Source: Candidatus Manganitrophaceae bacterium
GTDB lineage: Bacteria > Nitrospirota > Nitrospiria > SBBL01 > Manganitrophaceae
DNA: 64,000 nt
Reading direction: 5' to 3'
Assembly (NCBI GenBank): GCA_016200325.1
Contig: JACQEZ010000008.1
Span: forward strand, 1 to 64,000
Numbering within the stretch: the stretch's first letter is position 1; every line of letters begins with the position of its first letter. Shown here in pieces: positions 26,601 to 34,469 of the stretch. The position numbers and the translations under genes were made by a program. The notes beneath the pieces are model-generated. The model was given only the letters and a program-made list of their open reading frames with translations. It made no database searches and was not told where the DNA came from.

Positions 26601-27578
26601 ATGGTTACGAAGGGGGTTCTTGGTCAAAAAAATATTGGAATCAGCGCTTTACTATTAACCGGTCTCATTGCGGCCGTTTCATCCTCCTGCTCACCCACCA
26701 CCACCGGTGCGGTGAAGGATGATGTCAGCGTCACCGGCCAGACCAACAAGCTGGAAGAGGCCGGCGTCAACTACAGCGGCCCGCAATACAACGTCGCGAT
26801 CATGACGTTCGAAAACAAAACGCCGAGCAAGGTGCTTGGGGTCGGCGAAGCGGCGACCGATATCTTGAGGACGATCGTGAAAAAATCGGGCCTCGAGCCG
26901 ATCACCCTGACCGATTCTGAAATGAGGGAGCAAGAGAAGTTGGTCGCCCTGCAGCAGACCGGGGCGGTAAAGACCGGCAAGAAGAACGCGGCAGAAGGAT
27001 TCGATTCGATCGATTTCAGAATCTCCGGCGCGGTTACCTCTTACTCTGAGGTGGAGGAGTCGTCCGACGTCCTGGTGGCAAAGAGCAAAACCCAGGTGGC
27101 GCGGGTCCAGGTCGATTACGCTTTGGTCGACATTGCAACCGGGAAGAGCCTCGTTGCGGATTCCGGGATGGGCGAGTACAGCAAGAAGACCGGCGGGCTG
27201 TTCGGTCTCGGTTCCAAATCTTCAGCCGACACCGGGTTGAGAGAAGGGGCGCTTCGGGACGCCATGACGAAGGCGATGACGAAGATGGTCGAGAAACTCA
27301 ACAGCATTCCGTATCAGGGCCGGGTGCTCGACGTGGAGAGCAGCAGCCTCCTCATCCGCGCCGGAACGAAGAGCAAGCTGAAAGCCGGGACCGACTTCGG
27401 CGTCTTCAGACCGGGCAAAGACATCGTCGATCCGGATACCGGGCGGGTCATCGGAAAGAGAGAGAAACAGGTCGGGGAGGTCACCCTCACCGGCCATCAA
27501 GGGGACAATATCTCCGAGGCCAAGGTGAAATCCGGGTCGGGCTTCCTCGTCGGCGACGTGGTCCGGGTCATAAAATAG
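26601..27578 (+). CDS. CsgG-like lipoprotein with FlgT-type C-terminal domain
   Basis: A 325-residue protein with an N-terminal hydrophobic segment ending in SSSCSP, a possible lipobox. Residues about 60-240 fit the CsgG/curli-assembly fold: YNVAIMTFENKTPSK, AATDILRTIVKKSG, ISGAVTSYSEVEES and AQVDYALVDIATG-like blocks. The C-terminal 90 residues (VLDVESSSLLIRAGTKSKLKAG through VRVIK) look like a FlgT_C-type SH3-like domain. Together with the preceding two genes it probably forms an envelope complex. GGAGGAAACC precedes the ATG. Confidence 0.72.
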   Translation: MVTKGVLGQKNIGISALLLTGLIAAVSSSCSPTTTGAVKDDVSVTGQTNKLEEAGVNYSGPQYNVAIMTFENKTPSKVLGVGEAATDILRTIVKKSGLEPITLTDSEMREQEKLVALQQTGAVKTGKKNAAEGFDSIDFRISGAVTSYSEVEESSDVLVAKSKTQVARVQVDYALVDIATGKSLVADSGMGEYSKKTGGLFGLGSKSSADTGLREGALRDAMTKAMTKMVEKLNSIPYQGRVLDVESSSLLIRAGTKSKLKAGTDFGVFRPGKDIVDPDTGRVIGKREKQVGEVTLTGHQGDNISEAKVKSGSGFLVGDVVRVIK

Positions 27579-27604
27579 TTTAATCTTAAGAAATCCTCCT
27601 CACC

Positions 27605-27649
27605 GTCGCTCCCTGCCGTCGCTCACTACGATGGACGGCAGGGAGCGAC
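27605..27649. terminator. 16-bp perfect hairpin between convergent genes
   Basis: GTCGCTCCCTGCCGTC (27605-27620) is complementary to 27634-27649 with a 13-nt loop, and four further flanking bases can pair past a bulge. No T tract follows. It sits between two convergent genes and could terminate or insulate both. Confidence 0.5.
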
Positions 27650-27718
27650 CGGTGCAACCCTCCATTGCATACGAAGAAGCCTTCGCAATTTTAGCCGGCC
27701 TCGACAGAGTCGCTTCCC

Positions 27719-28153
27719 TCACTTCAGACCGCGCATTTTTTCAGCAATCAAGGGCGAGAGCGCCAGCACGAGGAGGCCGATCGGGAGCAGTCCGCCCTCG
27801 GCCAGATTGTAGTCGGAAGCGATCCTTTCCCACGGCGCACCGATCACGAACCGTCCGAAGAGCATCTCAAAGGCGAGCGTCAGGCCGAGCCAGAGGAATC
27901 CGACACTGAGTCGGTCGCGGGTGCTCGTCGGAGCGATCCAACGGATCGACCGCGTGACGATGGCCAAGATAATGATGGAGCCGGTGAAAACGGCGATCTG
28001 CCGCGCCCTGAAATCACCGATCCGCGGGGCAAGAAAGAGGGTCCGTGCGGCGCCGTGGAGGGACTCGGCGGCCATCAGGATCACCCAGACCCCGAGTGCC
28101 CGGAGAAGGATCGCTGCGACCCTAGGATTCGGGGAGTTTCGCCGCGAGGACAT
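27719..28153 (-). CDS. small integral membrane protein
   Basis: A 144-residue protein with about four hydrophobic helices (near residues 17-35, 55-72, 85-105 and 118-138) and basic ends. No catalytic motif or known domain is recognised. The ATG chosen follows GAGAAGG and overlaps the upstream monooxygenase gene by 32 bp, so the two are translationally coupled. Function unknown. Confidence 0.65.
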   Translation of the reverse strand: MSSRRNSPNPRVAAILLRALGVWVILMAAESLHGAARTLFLAPRIGDFRARQIAVFTGSIIILAIVTRSIRWIAPTSTRDRLSVGFLWLGLTLAFEMLFGRFVIGAPWERIASDYNLAEGGLLPIGLLVLALSPLIAEKMRGLK

Positions 28154-28427
28154 CGACCTTCTCAATGGCGGGCGGCTTCGCTAAAAGCTCCGGCGCTTTC
28201 TCCATCAGCGCCGCCGCGACACGGCCGGAGAGGTGCGCCTGTCGGCCTGACTCGTCGGGAAAAGCGTCGAAGATGCCGAAGCTGCTCGGCCCGAGGCGGA
28301 TCGCGAACCAAGCGGTGGTTGCCGGCTCCTGCTGGACCACCGACAGGCCGCTTCGCAAAAAACTTTCGACATCCTTTTCTTTTCCCGGTTTTGCTTCCAA
28401 TCGAACGAACAGCGCCACTTTCACCAT
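28122..28427 (-). CDS. antibiotic-biosynthesis-monooxygenase (ABM) domain protein
   Basis: A 101-residue single-domain ferredoxin-like protein of the ABM/YgiN family: MVKVALFVRLEAKPGKEKDVE at the start, FAIRLGPSSFGIFDAFPDE in the middle and HLSGRVAAAL near the end. Family members act on quinones or polyketide intermediates, or are without known activity. It is the middle gene of a minus-strand unit, after the frameshifted exported protein and before the small membrane protein. Confidence 0.8.
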   Translation of the reverse strand: MVKVALFVRLEAKPGKEKDVESFLRSGLSVVQQEPATTAWFAIRLGPSSFGIFDAFPDESGRQAHLSGRVAAALMEKAPELLAKPPAIEKVDVLAAKLPES

Positions 28428-28507
28428 GATCGACCTCCGCTTTTGGATCGTTGATGTTTCTTTCGTTGATTTTGCGATGCTTCTTCTTTACTGGGCCTTT
28501 TTCTTTT

Positions 28508-28883
28508 CTACCTCCCAAACCGACCGGTAATCATAGGTCGGATAAAATTCGGTCCGAAACGCCCCCAGGCGCCATGCTCAATCGCGAGATTTACCTCGCG
28601 CAATTTTTCCGCCGGAACGCGCAGCGTCGCCACCTGGCCGATCCCCATCATCACATACCAAGAAACAATTTCCGTTCCGTCGGGGGGAAAGCTTTTGTAG
28701 AAGCCGTTCTTCTTTAACTTCGCCTCGATCTCATCGAGCGCCTTCGTCTGGTCATGCCGGAGGAAGATCGTCAGGAGGATTGGACCCTTCGGACTTTTGC
28801 GGCTCCTCTCGTGCGTAGACTGTGGACATTGAGATGAGGGCGATCAGAATAACAGCCAGAAATAAAAAGGATCGCCTCTGCAT
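28508..28883 (-). pseudogene. exported conserved protein interrupted by a +1 frameshift
   Basis: ATG at 28883 opens a frame with a clean signal peptide (MQRRSFLFLAVILIALIS, then STVYA) but it stops at 28752 after 43 codons. The adjacent frame, with no start codon of its own, continues to TAG at 28508 and encodes conserved-looking sequence (GPILLTIFLRHDQTKALDEI, IVSWYVMMGIGQVATLRVPA, EKLREVNLAIEHGAWG). Removing one A from the AAAA run near 28795-28798 would join both parts. It may be a real pseudogene, a sequencing error or a recoded gene. Family uncharacterised to me. It heads the operon with the ABM protein. Confidence 0.75.
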
Positions 28884-29013
28884 ATCACATCCGATGCTCC
28901 ACATCTTCATGACATTCTCTCATCGTTAGGAATAAAGCAGATTTATTGCGGAATTGATATTTAGCGTTGATGGTTGGGTGAGATACGGCCCACCGCCGCG
29001 GGAACAACTGCTT

Positions 29014-29409
29014 TCAGTCTACGCTGGCGGGACCTTGAGATTCAAGCTTTGATAATGAGGTCGAGGCGCATCGCTGACCGCGCGGCAAGGGATTGCCGTT
29101 CTTGGTGTAAGCAGTCGGGACGTAGATATTCAGCGTTCGCAACGGCGCACGGCCGGTGTTCCGGATCTCATGTTTGTCTTTACGTTCAATCAGGAGCAGC
29201 GTCCCTTCACGCAGCGGACAGCGCTTGCCTTTGACGATCGCCACGCCCGCGCCGGGGACCACATACAGCCACTGATCACTGCCACGATGGAGATTGTCCG
29301 AATCTCCCTCCGAATCCCCAGGAGCGAGGACCATTTCGGCTGCCTGAGATTGGCGGTTGCCGAGGGCAACGCGGAATCCTTGGCCGAATCGAAGATGTTT
29401 ATGTTTCAT
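29014..29409 (-). CDS. cupin-domain protein
   Basis: A 131-residue small beta-barrel protein. Cupin motif 1 is seen as the GSDQWLYVVPGAGVAIV stretch and motif 2 around LLLIERKDKHEIRNTGRAPLRTLNIYVP; the usual first His pair is replaced by Gly-Ser-Asp-Gln, so metal binding is uncertain. The last 25 residues are polar. The ATG directly follows the TGA of a truncated upstream ORF, with GAGGAGGAAT ahead. Function unknown. Confidence 0.75.
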   Translation of the reverse strand: MKHKHLRFGQGFRVALGNRQSQAAEMVLAPGDSEGDSDNLHRGSDQWLYVVPGAGVAIVKGKRCPLREGTLLLIERKDKHEIRNTGRAPLRTLNIYVPTAYTKNGNPLPRGQRCASTSLSKLESQGPASVD

Positions 29410-29574
29410 TCAATTCCTCCTCATCAATGGCAGATGGCTGTAACCGAGAACCCACGGGGCTAAAAACCCGGCGGTCACATAAACGGTGTCGAGAAGAGCG
29501 TGAAGCTTGAGGCCGATCGGACCATGTTCTATCTCGAAGCGATCACCCGTGATCTGTGGGGTATCGATTTCCAT
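29410..29574 (-). CDS. 54-residue ORF with one membrane helix, possibly a truncated SPW-type protein
   Basis: ATG at 29574 to TGA at 29410, directly abutting the cupin gene. The stretch LKLHALLDTVYVTAGFLAPW and GYS resembles the first helix of the two-helix SPW-repeat family (LDY...LAPWLFGF pattern), but the protein ends (HLPLMRRN) after this helix. It is read as a small real ORF or a truncated gene. Its 3' end carries the ribosome-binding site of the cupin gene. Confidence 0.5.
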   Translation of the reverse strand: MEIDTPQITGDRFEIEHGPIGLKLHALLDTVYVTAGFLAPWVLGYSHLPLMRRN

Positions 29575-29589
29575 TTTTGAGAGGCTGCG

Positions 29590-30456
29590 CTAAACCCTTT
29601 CAATCCGGTCGACGTTTGAATAATCGACCTTCGCGTTGATCTTCGATCCTCTTTTCAGACATTGGAAATCATAGTAGTAAACGCGCTTGATCTCTTTATC
29701 GGAGAAGGTGACGGTGTCGATAAACTTGCCATGCTCCTCGAAATCCCAATCGTCTTTCGTCCGATCAAACGGCCGATCATTTTTCTTGGCCGCCTCCTCG
29801 CACGCTCTTCCGGGAAGGGAGGCGAGGCCATAGAGATGGGTGTCCGACTGATCGAGCAAGAACGGGTGCCCCGGAAGATCGGTCCGCTCTACCGTCTGCC
29901 CCGACCAGTGATTTTTGTAGGGGACCGCCTCTTCTCCCGAAAAAGCACCCGGTGCCTTTGAGCCGGCCGATTTCCACCGAAGCACGCCGAGAACATGTTC
30001 ATCCTGAAAGAAGGTAGCGGGACGGGCAAACTGAAAGCTGATTCCGGAGGAGGGTCCTTCCAGCGGATGCAGGGTGAAGAGCTCTTCCTCGGTGAATTGG
30101 GACGGCGCCCTCACCGTAATATAAAGATCGGCCACCCCCGGCTGAGGCCGAGCGGGCGCCGTATGAGCCGCTCCTTTGGGCGGGCTCGGCTGAGGCGCTT
30201 TCGAGAATCTTATTGCAAAGGCATCGGCGCTTCTCGGGGCGGCCGGCATCTCGTAGGCAGGGGGGATCGGGGTGGAATGGCGGTCGGCCGTTTCTGTTTG
30301 AAAGAGCCGCGTCACCGCTCGATTCCCGATCGTCCGATGCAATTGATGAATCGAATCCACGGGGCGACTGAGGGAAGCGGAGTCGCTCCGGGATCGCTCA
30401 TGAGCGCGTGCGGACCGGGGCAGGGACAAGCCCTGTTTTCGTTCAAACGATGACAT
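29590..30456 (-). CDS. protein with eCIS/DUF4157-type N-terminal motif
   Basis: A 288-residue soluble protein with no signal peptide. Residues 39-53, LHRTIGNRAVTRLFQ, match the short motif (LQRTIGNxAVxRLLQ) typical of DUF4157 proteins and other cargo or accessory proteins linked to extracellular contractile injection systems. After a Pro/Ala-rich linker (about 65-108) comes an unrecognised domain (LYITVRAPSQFTEEELFTLHP, WSGQTVERTDLPGHPFLLDQ, RVYYYDFQCLKRGSKINAKV) that does not match a toxin family I know. No contractile-injection genes are in the window, so it would be an orphan. Confidence 0.7.
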   Translation of the reverse strand: MSSFERKQGLSLPRSARAHERSRSDSASLSRPVDSIHQLHRTIGNRAVTRLFQTETADRHSTPIPPAYEMPAAPRSADAFAIRFSKAPQPSPPKGAAHTAPARPQPGVADLYITVRAPSQFTEEELFTLHPLEGPSSGISFQFARPATFFQDEHVLGVLRWKSAGSKAPGAFSGEEAVPYKNHWSGQTVERTDLPGHPFLLDQSDTHLYGLASLPGRACEEAAKKNDRPFDRTKDDWDFEEHGKFIDTVTFSDKEIKRVYYYDFQCLKRGSKINAKVDYSNVDRIERV

Positions 30457-30566
30457 CTTTCCCTTTACCGATAAAAACCAGACGACTGGGCCGATGATAT
30501 CACAATTTCGCGGTTCGATTCAGAGCAAAGCCGGGCGCTGATTGCCCGCCGGCACGGGGATAAAAG

Positions 30567-30600
30567 AGGGGCAGACCCTCGAAGCAGCCTGCCCCTTTTT
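30567..30600. terminator. bidirectional rho-independent terminator, catalase side
   Basis: AGGGGCAG (30567-30574) pairs with CTGCCCCT (30589-30596), with T runs outside the stem on both strands (TTTTTT on plus; CTTTTA on minus). It lies about 25 bp beyond the catalase stop and should terminate that gene. Confidence 0.75.
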
Positions 30601-30623
30601 TATCGTGACAATCCAAAGGTTAT

Positions 30624-32126
30624 TTAGAATGCTCTTTTGCCGGGATGAGGCGCCGGTTGGGCGGCGCCCCGACGGACCGCTTCAACCCCCTTCTCAACCT
30701 GCTCGCCATACTCCACGTCGGCGCTCCGGAAATATCCGATGGCGCGCTCGATCACATCCTCCCGGCTCACCCGTCCCAAGCTCGACGCGATCGTCTCGAC
30801 GAGCCGCTTCTTCGACTCGGCAGGAATCAATCGATAAAGGTCTCCCGCCTGGACGAAGTCGTTATCTTCGGCATGACGCGTCGCTTTCTGCGCGCCGGTC
30901 ACACCGTGCACCGCCAGCGGCGCATCGGGCCGGTCATTCGTTTGAACCGGTCCGTTGTCGCTGTTCGGCTCGTAGTTCTTGGCCCGTCCGCCGTTGCCGT
31001 CGGAGCGCATTACACCGTCGCGGCCGTAATGATTCACCTCGGCGGCATGCGGCCGGTTGACCGGGAGCGACGTGTGATTGATGCCGAGACGGTAGCGGTG
31101 GGCGTCGCCATAGGCGAAGAGCCTTCCCTGCAACATCTTGTCGGGGGACGGACCGATGCCGGGAACAAAGTGGCCGGGGTTAAACGCGGCCTGCTCCACC
31201 TCCGCGAAGTAATTCTCCGGGTTGCGATTCAAGACGAGCCGGCCGACCTCGATCAGCGGATAGTCATCATAGTGCCACACCTTGGTGAGGTCGAACGGAT
31301 TGAACCGATAGGTCGATGCATCCGCCGCCGGCATGATCTGCATCTTCAACGTCCAGGAAGGAAACGCCCCTTCGTCGATCGAGCGAAGCAGGTCCAAATG
31401 ATGATGGTTGGGATTCTCCCCGGCGATCCGTGCCGCCTCTTCAGCTATCAAGCACTGGATTCCCTGGTCGGTTTTGAAATGATACTTCACCCAGAACGCC
31501 TCCCCGGCGGCGTTGACCCACTGAAAGGTATGTGAGCCGAAACCGTCCATTTGCCGATAGCTCGCCGGAATGCCGCGATCGCCGAAGAGCCAGGTAAACT
31601 GGTGGGTCGCCTCCGGAGCGTGGGAGAAGAAGTCCCAGACATTGTCCGGCTCCTGGACGTGGGTGTAGGGATCGCGCTTTTGCGAGTGGATGAAGTCGGG
31701 GAATTTGAGCGGATCGCGGAGGAAGAAGACGGGGGTGTTGTTGCCGACGAGATCGTAGTTCCCCTCTTCGGTGTAGAACTTCATGGCAAAGCCGCGCGGG
31801 TCGCGCACCGTGTCGGCCGAGCCGAGCTCTCCTGCGACGGTGGAGAACCGGACAAACACCTCGGTTCGCTTGCCGATTTGGTTGAGGAACTTCGCTTTGG
31901 TCCATGGGGTCACCTCTCTCGTCACTTCAAAATAGCCGTAAGCGCCCGAGCCCTTTGCATGAACAACACGCTCCGGGATGCGCTCGCGGTCGAACCGGGC
32001 GAGTTTTTCGATCAGATGATGATCTTGAAGGAGCATCGGGCCGTCCGGGCCGGCCGTTTGAGAATTTTGGTTGTCGGCCACCGGCGCGCCGACTTCCGTC
32101 GTCAACTTTTTACGTTCTTCGCTCAT
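30624..32126 (-). CDS. monofunctional haem catalase
   Basis: A 500-residue clade-type small-subunit catalase that decomposes hydrogen peroxide. Seen: the distal His region with [18 protein letters not shown], the [11 protein letters not shown] block, the proximal haem region FDLTKVW and [23 protein letters not shown], plus NHYGRDG. The start was set at MSEERKKL, preceded by GGGAGGAAAAACC; the longer in-frame extension is not homologous. Two PerR-like boxes lie upstream, one on the probable -10, fitting peroxide control. Confidence 0.95.
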   Translation of the reverse strand: MSEERKKLTTEVGAPVADNQNSQTAGPDGPMLLQDHHLIEKLARFDRERIPERVVHAKGSGAYGYFEVTREVTPWTKAKFLNQIGKRTEVFVRFSTVAGELGSADTVRDPRGFAMKFYTEEGNYDLVGNNTPVFFLRDPLKFPDFIHSQKRDPYTHVQEPDNVWDFFSHAPEATHQFTWLFGDRGIPASYRQMDGFGSHTFQWVNAAGEAFWVKYHFKTDQGIQCLIAEEAARIAGENPNHHHLDLLRSIDEGAFPSWTLKMQIMPAADASTYRFNPFDLTKVWHYDDYPLIEVGRLVLNRNPENYFAEVEQAAFNPGHFVPGIGPSPDKMLQGRLFAYGDAHRYRLGINHTSLPVNRPHAAEVNHYGRDGVMRSDGNGGRAKNYEPNSDNGPVQTNDRPDAPLAVHGVTGAQKATRHAEDNDFVQAGDLYRLIPAESKKRLVETIASSLGRVSREDVIERAIGYFRSADVEYGEQVEKGVEAVRRGAAQPAPHPGKRAF

Positions 32127-32143
32127 GGTTTTTCCTCCCATTA

Positions 32144-32158
32144 TTATAGTAATTCTAC
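32144..32158. promoter_or_regulatory. PerR-like box at the catalase promoter
   Basis: TTATAGT-A-ATTCTAC has the 7-1-7 inverted-repeat plan of Fur/PerR operators (TTATAAT-N-ATTATAA or TTAGAAT-N-ATTCTAA) with about one mismatch per half. It overlaps a TATAAT read on the minus strand (32143-32148), so a bound repressor would block the catalase promoter. Confidence 0.5.
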
Positions 32159-32290
32159 TTTTAGAGTTTATATAAATACGGGGTAAAATTTTTTGCTGCT
32201 GATTACACGCGGACCTTCGTCTCCATCCTTTCATGCTTCATGGCATACCCCCTGCAATATCGGGTATGGACCGTCCATCTAGGATAGAGA

Positions 32291-32305
32291 TTAGAATAAC
32301 TCTAA
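32291..32305. promoter_or_regulatory. second PerR-like box
   Basis: TTAGAAT-A-ACTCTAA is a 15-bp 7-1-7 inverted repeat with a single mismatch between arms, lying about 165 bp upstream of the catalase ATG. An extra half site TTAGAGT occurs at 32161-32167. Confidence 0.5.
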
Positions 32306-32526
32306 ATTTAAACCATGTCAATAATATTTTTAGAGCCGAGTCGATTTTAGACGGTGGGTATATAGATGCGTTGGTTTCAGAAAAGAGCCGAAGGGCAAAC
32401 TCGACACAACATCCCGGCTATAATAAGGGACATCACTCAAAAGGGATCGGTTCGATTAAATCGGGACGCAGACCAGAGGAGAGTCGTTTATCAGAGGACT
32501 GAGGTCAGAGTGAGAGGGCGCATCGG

Positions 32527-32997
32527 TTAAGCCGCTCTCGATCTCCGATCGGACGGCTCGTCGGATTGAATGTCGATCCGCTTACCGCCCGCCTCCGGCG
32601 CGGGGAGGGTCACATAGAGAACCCCCTGGTGATAATGTGTTCGGAGCCGATCCTCCGGGGGCGGGGAAGGGAGGGTGATGACCCGCTCGAAGGGACCATA
32701 GGAACACTCCTGCAAAAGGGCCTCGTCTATTTTGTATTCCCCCGGCGGTTTTCTCTCTCCTTGAATCACGAGATGATTGTCGATGATTGACAGCGTCACC
32801 TCCTCCGGATTCACCTCCGGCAGGTCGATCCGGGCGATCCACTCATCCCCTTGCCGATAAAGATCGGCCGGGGGCATCCACCGTTCCCATCGCTCCGTAT
32901 CGAAATCAACCCCGAACGGGTCGGGGCCAAAGGTTCTTCTGAAAAGATCGTTTAACTCATGTTGTAGCCGTCGCAACCGGGAAAGGGCGCTCTCCAT
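32527..32997 (-). CDS. small heat-shock protein, Hsp20/alpha-crystallin family
   Basis: A 156-residue ATP-independent holdase chaperone. The alpha-crystallin domain runs from about residue 40 to 145: MPPADLYRQGDEWIARIDLPE, VTLSIIDNHLVIQGERKPPG, CSYGPFERVITLP and the G-V-L motif in HQGVLYVTLP. The N-terminal region is short and charged. No heat-shock operator is visible nearby. It lies upstream of the catalase on the same strand but 400 bp away. Confidence 0.93.
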   Translation of the reverse strand: MESALSRLRRLQHELNDLFRRTFGPDPFGVDFDTERWERWMPPADLYRQGDEWIARIDLPEVNPEEVTLSIIDNHLVIQGERKPPGEYKIDEALLQECSYGPFERVITLPSPPPEDRLRTHYHQGVLYVTLPAPEAGGKRIDIQSDEPSDRRSRAA

Positions 32998-33170
32998 CGG
33001 ATCACCTCATCTGAATGCGGGTGTTGTCTCATTATGATCGGATCGACTCTGAAGCGTCAAGGTCGGCTACGTTTAGCCTCTTCGGCATGCTGAGCATCAA
33101 CGGGAAGCGAAGGAGCGCGGATTGAACCTGGTTTCGCAAAGATGCTACTCTGAAACCAGATGGCGATGGA

Positions 33171-33250
33171 CGATGAGCAATCATAGGCAATTATGAGCAA
33201 CCATGAGCGCCTATGAGCAACGATGAGCAACGATGAGCAACGATGAGATG
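33171..33250. repeat. 10-bp tandem repeat containing ATGAGCAA
   Basis: Eight units of exactly 10 bp (consensus CGATGAGCAA) run from 33171 to 33250, with substitutions in units 2-5; the last unit supplies the start codon of the following gene. Because 10 is not a multiple of 3, successive ATGs fall in all three frames. There is no Shine-Dalgarno in the array. Confidence 0.85.
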
Positions 33251-34466
33251 GATCGCTGACTTTCACCTTCATTCCAAATACAGCGGCGGATGCAGCCCCC
33301 TGATGGAGCCGGAGCACCTGGCCGCGTGGGGGGCGAAGAAAGGGCTCAACCTCCTCGGCACCGGCGACTTCACCCACCCGATTTATCTCGCCCGGTTGAA
33401 GGAAATCATGGAGCCGGCGGAGCCGGGACTGCTCCGGCTCAAATCAACCCCGCGCGATTCCGATGCATCGCCTTTCGTCCGGTTCGTCTTATCGTCTGAG
33501 ATGGGGCTCTTCTTTAAACAGGACGATCAATGGCGCAAAATTCATCTGATCATCGTCGCCCCTTCTTTTGACATAGTCGATCGAATCAATGCGGCGGTTC
33601 AGCGTTACGGCGATCTGGCGGAAGATGGCCGCCCGAAGCTCTTTTTGTCGCTGACCGACTGTATCGACCTGGTTCGCGGCATCTCGGAGGGGTGCTGGTT
33701 GATCCCGGCGCACATCTGGTCCCCTTGGTTTTCGCTCTTCGGGGCCTTCTCCGGTTTCGATTCTCTGGAAGAGGCGCTCGGCAAAAACGTGACCGCGATC
33801 GATGCGGTCGAGACCGGCCTCTCCTCCGATCCAGCGATGAACCGGCGGGTCTCGGCGCTCGACCACCTCCCCCTAATCTCGAATTCCGATGCACACTCTC
33901 TTCCGAAATTGGGACGGGAGGCGAACGTCCTCGAAGCGGAGGCCGACCTGTCTGCCCTCCGCGCTGCGATTAAAAGCCAGGATCCGAACCGATTTCTCTA
34001 CACGATTGAGTTCTATCCGGAAGAGGGGAAGTATCACTACGATGGCCACCGCGGCTGCGGCGTGTCCCTTCCGCCGGAGGAGACGGAACGGCTGAAAAGA
34101 AGATGCCCCGTCTGCGGAAAGCGGTTAACGATCGGCGTAATGCACCGAGTGGAGGATCTGGCCGACCGGCCCGAACAAGGTCTGCCACCGCCGAGAATCC
34201 CGGCGCGCTATCTTGTTCCATTAATTGAAATTATCGCGGAGGCAATGGGACGACGGGTGGAGGCAAAAGGGGTGACGCAAACCTACGACCGTCTGATTGC
34301 GGCGGGCAAAAATGAATTCCGAATCCTGCGCGACGCCCCGCCGGAGGAACTTGCGACCTTTGTTCCCCCCGACATTTTAAAAGGAATCCTCCGGATGCGG
34401 GCGGGAGAGGTGATAAAGATCCCCGGTTACGACGGTATTTTCGGGAAGATTCAGCTGTTGAAGTGA
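33243..34466 (+). CDS. endonuclease Q-type PHP-domain DNA repair nuclease
   Basis: A 407-residue protein matching endonuclease Q, which cleaves 5' of deaminated bases (uracil, hypoxanthine) and abasic sites. The PHP domain starts with DFHLHSKYSGG (His8, His10), then GTGDFTHP, the LSSEMGL and IPAHIWSPWFS blocks, and ISNSDAHSL. A zinc ribbon follows in the C-terminal half (RGCG about residue 280 and CPVCGKR about residue 300), and then a helical tail. EndoQ was described mainly in archaea and some bacteria. The start is at the last ATG of a 10-bp tandem repeat; the gene ends 3 bp from the convergent lptG. Confidence 0.85.
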   Translation: MRWIADFHLHSKYSGGCSPLMEPEHLAAWGAKKGLNLLGTGDFTHPIYLARLKEIMEPAEPGLLRLKSTPRDSDASPFVRFVLSSEMGLFFKQDDQWRKIHLIIVAPSFDIVDRINAAVQRYGDLAEDGRPKLFLSLTDCIDLVRGISEGCWLIPAHIWSPWFSLFGAFSGFDSLEEALGKNVTAIDAVETGLSSDPAMNRRVSALDHLPLISNSDAHSLPKLGREANVLEAEADLSALRAAIKSQDPNRFLYTIEFYPEEGKYHYDGHRGCGVSLPPEETERLKRRCPVCGKRLTIGVMHRVEDLADRPEQGLPPPRIPARYLVPLIEIIAEAMGRRVEAKGVTQTYDRLIAAGKNEFRILRDAPPEELATFVPPDILKGILRMRAGEVIKIPGYDGIFGKIQLLK

Positions 34467-34469
34467 GCG

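Larger units (their letters stand above)
32127..32526. other. 400-bp catalase/Hsp20 intergenic region
   Basis: AT-richer than its surroundings. It holds the catalase promoter region and the two PerR-like boxes; its right end is downstream of the Hsp20 gene. One possible plus-strand frame (32233-32502) has no ribosome-binding site or recognisable domain and is not called. Confidence 0.5.

Noticed and set aside
32233-32502. Plus-strand frame between catalase and Hsp20
   Set aside because: No ribosome-binding site, no domain, and it overlies the PerR-like box and the promoter region.
33171-33250. Possible CRISPR array
   Set aside because: The units are contiguous 10-mers without spacers; no cas genes are nearby.
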